A stretch of DNA of 13,020 nt, from NCBI GenBank assembly GCA_946481605.1, contig CAMLPA010000046.1, positions 1 through 13,020 on the forward strand. The letters run 5' to 3'. Source of the stretch: an uncultured Flavihumibacter sp. GTDB taxonomy: Bacteria > Bacteroidota > Bacteroidia > Chitinophagales > Chitinophagaceae. Each line of letters opens with the position of its first letter. Positions within the stretch are counted from its first letter, which is position 1. Positions 6,922-13,020 of the stretch are shown piece by piece. The notes beneath the pieces are model-generated. The model was not told the origin of the DNA, made no database searches, and saw only the letters and a program-made list of their open reading frames with translations. A program made the translations under genes and the position numbers.

Positions 6922-8358
6922 CTAGTATTCAGGATTCTGTTTCAGATTAGTATTGAAGTTGATTTCACTTTGTGGGAAAGGCAGTTGAAACTTGTAGCTG
7001 CCTGCTGGAAGTGATGTTTCCACATACGGAACTCCAGAACCATCTGCGAGGTCACCTTTGGTAGCATCACGAACAACGGGTAGGTTTCTTCTTTTCAGGT
7101 CCCAGAATCTATCCCCTTCAAAAGCGAGTTCAAGTCTTCTTTGTAAAAGGATTTCATCCAGTAGCGCCTGCCCTGAGAGTGTTTCATTGGTAAATCCGGA
7201 GTACCTGTTGGCTTTAAGCAGGTTTAAATCTGCAAGCGCAGCGGTGGGATTACTGGGTGAAGACCTGTAATATGCTTCCGCTCTGTTCAGCAGCACTTCA
7301 GCTGTTCTTAAAACTTTAGCATCTACTAGTCCGGCAACTGTATTCGCACCACGATTCGCATATTTGATAACATGGTTGGCATTCACTCCGTTGAAGGGAC
7401 TTGTTTCAATGTAAGTTGAGTTCCTGATATCAGTTGCTGTGAACAATTGTCTGAAATTATACTCTACTAAGTATTCAGATTTTTTAAACCCACTGGTGGT
7501 CTGATAGTAGTTAACACCAAGGTTGGTATTGTTGTCAAGCGTTGTGTTCTTGATTTTGAATAGTACCCCATCTTCTGTGGCGTCAGTCCAAATTAATGGG
7601 AATCTATCTCTTGAAGGCAATACAGGCGTAGTGCCCAGTGCTTCATTTGCGGAGGAAATACATGCAGCCCAGTCTCCTTTATAAAGATAAACCCTTGAAA
7701 GCAGGCCGGCAACGGCGGTCTTTTTCAGGCGGCCAACTCCATTGTTGTCACCTATAAGTGTTTTAGCCTGTTCAAGATCGGCGATTACTTTATCATAGAA
7801 TCCGCGAACCGGCTCCTTAGCGGGCATTATCGTAGATTCAGTAGCGGTGATATACGGCATGGTAGAATCCGTTGCACTAGCATTGAGGTATGTTTTGCTG
7901 TATACACGGGCCATATCAAAATAAACCATTCCTCTAACTGCAAGCGCTTCACCTTTTGCGTTGTTCTTGAAAGCGCCATCGGGAAACTTATCAATGTTCT
8001 CAAGAATCGCATTTGCCCTGCGAACAATGGTATATCCTCCTGAAAACAGACCGTATGTATCTTCACCGGTATATCTCCAGTTGGCATAGGTCCTCAACGT
8101 TCCTCTTCCTGGTCCTGAAAAGTTTGTGATCAGGTTATCCGCCAGCACATCAGCTACGATATTCCAGGTTCCCATATGATAAGATCCGGAAGTTCTGATG
8201 CCTGCGTACATTCCGCGAATGGCCAGCGTAACATCTGCCTCTGTATTGAAAGCCTGGGTTGTTTCAATCTGGTTATAAGGAAACAGCTCCAGATTATCTT
8301 TGCTGCAGGAAGCCAGTCCCAACAAAAGAGCAAATGATATATACTTAATATTTTTCAT
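6922..8358 (-). CDS. SusD/RagB-family nutrient-binding outer-membrane lipoprotein, operon 2
   Basis: SusD-like lipoprotein of 478 residues. A short signal peptide ends in an ideal lipobox LASC, lipidated cysteine at 18, followed by SKDN. The N-terminal half has the SusD helical scaffold (GEALAVRGMVYFDMARVYSK; AVAGLLSRVYLYKGDWAAC). The C-terminal hallmark QRRLELAFEGDRFWDLKR is at about 406-423 and the protein ends LPFPQSEIN...QNPEY, the family's standard terminus. It begins 19 bp after the stop of its susC-like partner and is followed at 36 bp by the lipoprotein gene, so all three are probably one transcript. It resembles the operon 1 SusD only in family motifs, which suggests an old duplication and a different ligand. 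The ligand cannot be read from the sequence. Confidence 0.95.
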   Translation of the reverse strand: MKNIKYISFALLLGLASCSKDNLELFPYNQIETTQAFNTEADVTLAIRGMYAGIRTSGSYHMGTWNIVADVLADNLITNFSGPGRGTLRTYANWRYTGEDTYGLFSGGYTIVRRANAILENIDKFPDGAFKNNAKGEALAVRGMVYFDMARVYSKTYLNASATDSTMPYITATESTIMPAKEPVRGFYDKVIADLEQAKTLIGDNNGVGRLKKTAVAGLLSRVYLYKGDWAACISSANEALGTTPVLPSRDRFPLIWTDATEDGVLFKIKNTTLDNNTNLGVNYYQTTSGFKKSEYLVEYNFRQLFTATDIRNSTYIETSPFNGVNANHVIKYANRGANTVAGLVDAKVLRTAEVLLNRAEAYYRSSPSNPTAALADLNLLKANRYSGFTNETLSGQALLDEILLQRRLELAFEGDRFWDLKRRNLPVVRDATKGDLADGSGVPYVETSLPAGSYKFQLPFPQSEINFNTNLKQNPEY

Positions 8359-8377
8359 ACTGATAATAATTGTGATT

Positions 8378-11300
8378 TTAGAATCTTACATCCACACCAA
8401 ATGTCATTGCCTTAAATTGCGGCTGAGCATAAAGGTTATACAGGCCGGGGCTTACAAGCGCCGACTCACCATTTGCTTCTCCCACCTCCGGCAAACCTCT
8501 GAATTTGGTTCCAATCCAAAGGTTGGTTCCTTGTAAATAGAAGCGGATTCCATTGAGTTTGATCTTGTTTGCAATGGATTTAGGCATATTGTATGAAATG
8601 GTGATATCCCTCAGTGATACGTAGTCGCCTTTTTCCAGGTACTTATCGGTATCATAAGTTATACGCTGAGATAAGTCATTGAGATTGGCAAACGCAACCT
8701 GATCTCCTGGCTTTTTCCAGTAATTAAGTGCGTCTGTAAGCTGTTGATCAGCGATGTTCTCTCCTTCACTGGCGCCAACCTGGTACATGTAGTTCATGAT
8801 GTAGTTACCACCGGAATAATAAAACTGTGCGGAAAGGTCAAAGTTCTTGTAAGTAATGGAAGGTCCGAAACTACCAAAGAACTTAACCAATGGAGATTTT
8901 CCGTTCAGCAGTACGGCATCATTGGATGAGTAAGTTTCAGTGATGCTGCCGTCTGCTTTGTAATAAAGATTTTTACCATTTGAGGTATTGATTCCGGCCC
9001 AGCGTACAAGATAGTAAGTGAACAATGGTTCACCCTCTTTAAAGCGGGACAAAGTCTGGGGCACATTATCAGAATACAACTCCAGTATTTGGTTGTCGTT
9101 GTTGGTATAACTCGCATTCAGGGTGATGGTGAGATCATCTGTTCTAACAACATCTCCTGAGAGTGAAACTTCAATACCACGGTTCCTCATATTTCCGATA
9201 TTACTTGTGAAAGAGGAGAAACCTGTTGTTACAGACACGTTTTTAGGATAGATGAGGTTGTCTGACTTTCTGTTGTAGTAGTCAAGAGTACCTGAGATTC
9301 TGTCGTTAAAAAAGGCAAAATCAATACCAACATCAAAACTTTTGCTTTCTTCCCAGGTCAGGTCAGGGTTTGCCAGTCGTGATGGCACCGCAGCGGGAAG
9401 ATCAGAATACTTGGTTGTAAGGGCATAGGTTCCGAGATTGTCATATAGACCAGTAGGAACAGTTCCGGAAGTTCCATAAGAAGACCTGATCTTAAGTGCG
9501 GAAAGGGCAGGTATATCCATAAATTCTTCTTTCAGGATGTCCCATGTTAAACCTGCAGCCCAGAAATTTGCGAACCTTTTATTGGCACCGAACCTCGAAG
9601 ATCCGTCTCGCCTCACGCTTAATGTTGCATAATACTTCTTATCGTAATCATAAGTACCTGTAGCGAAGTAAGAAAGTAGTGACCAATCGCTTCTGCTGGT
9701 GGTTGCTGTTTGGGCGCTACCGGCGTTATCAAGTGTAGTCACAGATGAAGTAGGCATACCTCTACCGGCGAGGGTATAACTGTAGAATTTGTTTTTAGTG
9801 AATTCCTGACCAACAAGGCCGTTTATAGAATGAACACCACCGCCAAAGGTCTGGTTCCAGGCAGCCGTATTCGTGATCACATAAGTGAAATCCTGGTTAC
9901 CCGCATCGGTTTTTTGGTTATACCCTAATAATACCGCGAGGTTCGAACCGGGTTGAAGGTAGTTTTCCTGGCGCAGCGTATTGTAGTTAATACCGATCTG
10001 GGATTTGAGCGTCAGGTATTTGAAAAATTTAGCTTCTCCGAAGAAAGTAGAGAAATTAGAAAGCCTGTTTAAGACACTTGGGTTATTGTCTGTTCCTTCA
10101 AGTGGAGAATACCCGGTATGGGTTACATTATAAGCACCCGTTGGATCCCTTACAGGTTCGTAAGGATTAAACAGGAACAATGAAGTATAAGCACTTTGAG
10201 TATTAAACAGCGACCTCACGTTATTTTCCTGGCTGTAAGTAACACCGAGGCTTGAACCAAGCTTCAACCAGTCATTTGCATCATACTCAACGTTAAGCCT
10301 GCCGCCGGTTTTATTCCAGTATGAGCCATAAGAGATACCTTCATTATCACTTTTGTTCAAAGAGAAATAATACCTGAATTTATCGGCGCCGCCGGATACA
10401 GCGATCTCGTGGTTGATTACACGGGCATCGTTGTTCAGCAGGTAATCCTGCCAGTTGCCGGCTCCTCTGCTTGTTGCCAGATCCCACAGTGCCTGGCGTT
10501 GTTCTGCTGAAATGTTAAAGAGCGTACTTCCTGCAGGAAAGGCACCTGAAGTAATTCTATTCCTGATCATTGAATCCAGTATTGGGTTCACGCTGTTCCC
10601 TTCAAACTCGTATTGAAGTTTTTGCTGAGAATTCATAAGCTCAACATTCTTCAGATCCTGGGGCTTCAGGGTACCATATTGAAAGGAATAGCGTACCTGT
10701 GCTTTACCTTTACCTTTTTTGGTAGATATCACCAATACACCATTCGCGGCCCTTGAGCCATAAATAGCCTGGGCAGAAGCATCTTTAAGTACAGATATGT
10801 CTTCAATGTCGTTAGGATTCAACAAACTGTAAGCTACCGCGCTGATGGGCACACCATCCAATATAATCAGGGGCTCGCTTGAGGCGTTGATAGAACCGGT
10901 ACCCCTCACACGGATGTATCCCGCAGATCCTGGGCGGCCACTTTGGCCTGTAACCTGCACACCTGTTGCTTTACCCTGTAACAACTGAGTAAAGTTACCT
11001 ATCGGCTTTTGTGCAATCTCATTGCCGCTTACATTTGCAATGCTTCCTGTTACTTCAGACCTTTTGAGTGTCTGATAACCTACAACTACTACTTCATCCA
11101 GGTTCTTATCGCTGGATTCCAGCACTACATTCACCAACAGCTTATTTCCAAGCGTAACACTCTGCTCTTCCATCCCAACAGATGAAACAGTTAATGCAGA
11201 AGCACCTGCAGGAACCGAAATAGAAAACTCTCCGTCAGCATTTGACGTTGTACCAACTTTAGTTCCTTTAATAACAATTGAAGCATTTGGGATAGGCGAT

Positions 11301-11401
11301 CCACTCTTGTCCATGATCTTTCCCGTAACAGTTCGGGTTTGGGCGAGTATCTGCCCATAAAAGAACAGCACCCCCAGTAGGAGTAATACAAGTTTTCTCA
11401 T
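8378..11401 (-). CDS. SusC/RagA-family TonB-dependent outer-membrane transporter, operon 2
   Basis: TonB-dependent importer of 1007 residues, partner of the SusD-like protein downstream. I place the start at 11401, not at the in-frame ATG 48 bp upstream (11449). From 11401 the protein begins MRKLVLLLLGV, a normal signal peptide identical to the operon 1 homologue's start, and the upstream ATG falls at the predicted transcription start. Cleavage is after ILA (residue 20). A carboxypeptidase-regulatory-like domain follows (about 22-94; TGKIMDKSGSPIPNASIVIKG), then TonB-box region LDEVVVVGY (101-109), the plug with PLIILDGVPIS...VLKDASAQAIYGSRAANGVLVISTKKG, and the barrel ending GVDVRF with terminal Phe. 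No STN domain is present. First gene of operon 2, behind TAnnTTTG at 11460-11467. Confidence 0.95.
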   Translation of the reverse strand: MRKLVLLLLGVLFFYGQILAQTRTVTGKIMDKSGSPIPNASIVIKGTKVGTTSNADGEFSISVPAGASALTVSSVGMEEQSVTLGNKLLVNVVLESSDKNLDEVVVVGYQTLKRSEVTGSIANVSGNEIAQKPIGNFTQLLQGKATGVQVTGQSGRPGSAGYIRVRGTGSINASSEPLIILDGVPISAVAYSLLNPNDIEDISVLKDASAQAIYGSRAANGVLVISTKKGKGKAQVRYSFQYGTLKPQDLKNVELMNSQQKLQYEFEGNSVNPILDSMIRNRITSGAFPAGSTLFNISAEQRQALWDLATSRGAGNWQDYLLNNDARVINHEIAVSGGADKFRYYFSLNKSDNEGISYGSYWNKTGGRLNVEYDANDWLKLGSSLGVTYSQENNVRSLFNTQSAYTSLFLFNPYEPVRDPTGAYNVTHTGYSPLEGTDNNPSVLNRLSNFSTFFGEAKFFKYLTLKSQIGINYNTLRQENYLQPGSNLAVLLGYNQKTDAGNQDFTYVITNTAAWNQTFGGGVHSINGLVGQEFTKNKFYSYTLAGRGMPTSSVTTLDNAGSAQTATTSRSDWSLLSYFATGTYDYDKKYYATLSVRRDGSSRFGANKRFANFWAAGLTWDILKEEFMDIPALSALKIRSSYGTSGTVPTGLYDNLGTYALTTKYSDLPAAVPSRLANPDLTWEESKSFDVGIDFAFFNDRISGTLDYYNRKSDNLIYPKNVSVTTGFSSFTSNIGNMRNRGIEVSLSGDVVRTDDLTITLNASYTNNDNQILELYSDNVPQTLSRFKEGEPLFTYYLVRWAGINTSNGKNLYYKADGSITETYSSNDAVLLNGKSPLVKFFGSFGPSITYKNFDLSAQFYYSGGNYIMNYMYQVGASEGENIADQQLTDALNYWKKPGDQVAFANLNDLSQRITYDTDKYLEKGDYVSLRDITISYNMPKSIANKIKLNGIRFYLQGTNLWIGTKFRGLPEVGEANGESALVSPGLYNLYAQPQFKAMTFGVDVRF
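11379..11401 (-). repeat. 23-bp start-codon repeat, copy 2 (operon 2 susC)
   Basis: Identical to 5794-5816. It includes the chosen ATG and supports that start, because the identity ends exactly at the ATG on the upstream side while the two leaders differ. Confidence 0.9.
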
Positions 11402-11459
11402 TTGTGTGACGATTTTAGTTTTGATGGTTAATGTGACGTAACCACTCATTTATTGACAG

Positions 11460-11493
11460 CAAATGTATAGGCTGTGCTGCTTAAAAAATCCAA
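11460..11493 (-). promoter_or_regulatory. Candidate operon 2 promoter (-7 TACATTTG, -33 TTG)
   Basis: On the - strand 11467-11460 reads TACATTTG, a full match to TAnnTTTG. A TTG lies upstream at 11491-11493 with a 23-bp spacer, at the long end of the 17-23 bp range that I recall for Flavobacterium-type promoters. Transcription would start near 11450-11455, leaving a leader of about 50 nt before the ATG at 11401. Confidence 0.6.
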
Positions 11494-11541
11494 TTTCTTA
11501 ATTTTTTTTTAACATAATTTGTTAGGTTATGCAAGAAAAAT

Positions 11542-11559
11542 AAATCAACAAATTGATTT
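11542..11559. repeat. A/T-rich inverted repeat upstream of operon 2
   Basis: Perfect arms AAATCAA (11542-11548) and TTGATTT (11553-11559) around CAAA. On the - strand it is followed by ATTTTTC, so it may end transcription from the transporter gene, whose stop is 115 bp upstream. With only one G-C pair per arm it would be a weak terminator; it may instead be an operator upstream of the operon 2 promoter, or chance in A/T-rich DNA. Confidence 0.35.
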
Positions 11560-11589
11560 TCAACTACTCATGATTAAATATCAAGGAAA

Positions 11590-11608
11590 GTTAAGGGCTG
11601 GTTAAGGG
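11590..11608. repeat. Tandem GTTAAGGG repeat, 11-bp period
   Basis: GTTAAGGG occurs at 11590-11597 and 11601-11608. On the - strand each copy contains TTAAC, the pentamer that is also repeated at 11-bp spacing at the operon 1 start. Here it lies about 125 bp upstream of the operon 2 -7 element, between that promoter and the transporter gene's stop. It may be a regulator site, but the position differs from that in operon 1. Confidence 0.35.
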
Positions 11609-11674
11609 AATATTATGCCGCCTATTCTTATCGAAGCCAATCACCCAACCAACATTTTTACCACTCATCATTCT

Positions 11675-13020
11675 CTACATCGCCTCCTTGCTCGTGCTGA
11701 TGAGCAGGGCCGGCAACAACACCAGGTTCGTAACAGTGGCAACAATCAATGTTAAGCCTGTAAGCCAGCCCAGCGCCAGCGTACCGCCGAAACTGCTGAA
11801 ACAAAAGATCACAAACCCGGCAATCAAAACCAGAGAAGTATAGATGATGCTGATGCCGGTATGCCGGATGGTTTCCACTACTGTTTTGTGTTCATTCGCC
11901 CCGTGAAGCGGCAACTCCTGCTTGTAATTCACCAGGAAGCGGATCGTTACATCGATTGCGATACCCAATGCAACGCTGAAAATAAGTACTGTAGAGGGTT
12001 TCAACGGAACACCCGCCCAACCCATCACACCTGCCGTTACCAGCAACGGAATAATATTAGGCACCAGGGAACAAATGAGTATCCGCAGGGAACGGAAAAG
12101 ATACAACATACACAAAGCGATGAGCAGGAAGGCCCAGAAAATGCTTTCTTTCAGTCCATCTATAATGAAACTGCTGCCCTCCAGGAATGTAACGCTGGTG
12201 CCCGTGAACTTCACCTGGTACTGAGCGGTATCGAAAAGTTGCTCCGCACGCAACCTGGCTGAATCCAGCACAAGAGGTAAGGCGCTGCTGCCGATATCGG
12301 CCATCTGAACGCTCATGCGTGCCTGGCGACGCGTGCTGTCCATAAAACTGGACAACAGCTTTGAGAAGGTGTTGTCGTTACCAGAACCACCTTTCTGCGG
12401 ACGAAGGTATTCAGCTACAAAAGCGCCGTCGAAGCTGTTCGGAAGCGCGTAACTTAAACTGTCGCCTTCATAAAAAGCCTGCCGTGCAAATTTCAACCCT
12501 TCTCCCAGGTACAATGGACGCGCCATATCGGGACGGGCACCGAGATACATAGCCAGGGAATCCATCTTCTCAAAAATGGACAAAGCACGCATGCCTGCGA
12601 AGCCGTTTTTCTTTTTACTGTCTATTACAATTTCCAGCGGCATGATGCCCTCGAAATTTTTTTCGAAGAATTTCAGATCGGTATAGATTTTATCCTGTTT
12701 AGGAAGATCATCCACGATGAATCCTTCCGACCTTAGTTTGAATATACCCACCAGCGCTACCAGCACAATGAGCGTGGTATAAGCATATACGAACCTCCTG
12801 CGGTGCAGCGCCCAACGCTGCAAACGGGTAAGCAACCCATTCAGCCAGTTGTTGTCGAGGTATTTGGTGTGCCTGCTTTTGGGAGCAGGCAGAAAACTAA
12901 GCGCGCCTGGAATAAGCACCAGGGAGATGAAGAAAATCACCATGATATTGATACCGGCCACTACGCCAAACTCGCGCAGAATCTCGCTTCTGGTGAGCGC
13001 GAATACCGCGAAACCAATGG
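11675..13020 (-). CDS. RND/MMPL-family membrane transporter, C-terminal part (5' end outside window)
   Basis: C-terminal 447 residues of an inner-membrane transporter of the RND superfamily (MMPL/patched-like branch). The frame is open to the right edge, so the GTG at 12961 is internal. Visible order: the last helices of the N-terminal membrane bundle (residues 1-45; EFGVVAGINIMVIFFISLVL), a further helix at about 75-95 (FVYAYTTLIVLVALVGIF), a periplasmic domain of nearly 200 residues, then a second membrane bundle from about 292. That bundle includes GIAIDVTIRFLVNY with an acidic residue, Asp356, placed like the proton-relay Asp of MMPL proteins, and ends with a helix pair resembling residues 1-45, the known internal duplication. 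Relatives export lipids or hydrophobic compounds; the substrate is unknown here. It has higher GC wording and tighter coding than the operons beside it, and seems unrelated to them. The 273-bp spacer separates it from operon 2. Confidence 0.92.
   Translation of the reverse strand, partial: IGFAVFALTRSEILREFGVVAGINIMVIFFISLVLIPGALSFLPAPKSRHTKYLDNNWLNGLLTRLQRWALHRRRFVYAYTTLIVLVALVGIFKLRSEGFIVDDLPKQDKIYTDLKFFEKNFEGIMPLEIVIDSKKKNGFAGMRALSIFEKMDSLAMYLGARPDMARPLYLGEGLKFARQAFYEGDSLSYALPNSFDGAFVAEYLRPQKGGSGNDNTFSKLLSSFMDSTRRQARMSVQMADIGSSALPLVLDSARLRAEQLFDTAQYQVKFTGTSVTFLEGSSFIIDGLKESIFWAFLLIALCMLYLFRSLRILICSLVPNIIPLLVTAGVMGWAGVPLKPSTVLIFSVALGIAIDVTIRFLVNYKQELPLHGANEHKTVVETIRHTGISIIYTSLVLIAGFVIFCFSSFGGTLALGWLTGLTLIVATVTNLVLLPALLISTSKEAM

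Noticed and set aside
480..11401. Calling the locus a starch utilisation system
   Set aside because: SusC/SusD families serve many glycans and peptides; no amylase or other enzyme is present to name the substrate.
11861..12262. 133-codon open frame on the + strand
   Set aside because: It is antisense to the well-supported RND/MMPL transporter frame; its composition (many Gln, His, Arg) is typical of a shadow frame.
12961..12961. GTG as the start of the transporter
   Set aside because: The frame stays open to the window edge and the upstream codons encode matching membrane-transporter sequence, so the gene is cut by the window.
11675..13020. Assigning the transporter to hopanoid export (HpnN) or to drug efflux
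   Set aside because: Only general RND/MMPL features are visible, half the protein is missing, and no pathway gene adjoins it.
1..13020. CRISPR arrays, tRNA or rRNA genes, insertion sequences
   Set aside because: No regular spacer-repeat array, cloverleaf, rRNA motif, transposase frame or terminal inverted repeats were seen on reading both strands.

Overview
The window looks like chromosomal DNA from a member of the phylum Bacteroidota. Evidence is two SusC/SusD outer-membrane uptake pairs, lipoproteins with short lipoboxes, two sites matching the Bacteroidota -7 promoter element TAnnTTTG, and starts without an obvious Shine-Dalgarno sequence. The style of the SusC, SusD and third-lipoprotein genes suggests the Chitinophagaceae or relatives, but this is an impression and not a proven placement.

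Layout, left to right: (1) The 3' end of an AraC-family regulator gene on the + strand, cut by the window edge. (2) A perfect 14-bp-stem hairpin with A/T tracts, placed to terminate both the regulator and the convergent operon. (3) Operon 1 on the - strand, transcribed susC-like > susD-like > small lipoprotein (5816 down to 480), with gaps of 20 and 43 bp. (4) A 229-bp spacer holding the candidate operon 1 promoter, a phased TTAAC triple repeat, two inverted repeats and the probable operon 2 terminator. (5) Operon 2 on the - strand with the same order, susC-like > susD-like > small lipoprotein (11401 down to 6046), gaps 19 and 36 bp. (6) A 273-bp spacer with the operon 2 promoter, an A/T-rich inverted repeat and a direct repeat. 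(7) The C-terminal part of an RND/MMPL-family membrane transporter on the - strand, running off the right edge.

Each three-gene cassette should build one outer-membrane importer: a TonB-dependent SusC barrel, a SusD lipoprotein lid that binds substrate, and a further, probably surface-exposed lipoprotein with an Ig/Calx-beta-like N-terminal half. The cassettes are paralogous: same gene order, same signal-peptide start, similar third lipoproteins with two matching cysteines. They have diverged in sequence, so they probably take up different ligands. No glycoside hydrolase, peptidase, sulfatase, sigma/anti-sigma pair or hybrid two-component sensor lies in the window, so the substrate cannot be named. 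Neither SusC shows the N-terminal STN domain linked to anti-sigma signalling.

I see no plainly new biological system. The most unusual signals are the 11-bp-phased TTAAC repeats and overlapping stem at the operon 1 transcription start, the paired palindromes between the operons, and a 23-bp identical stretch at the start of the two otherwise diverged susC-like genes.
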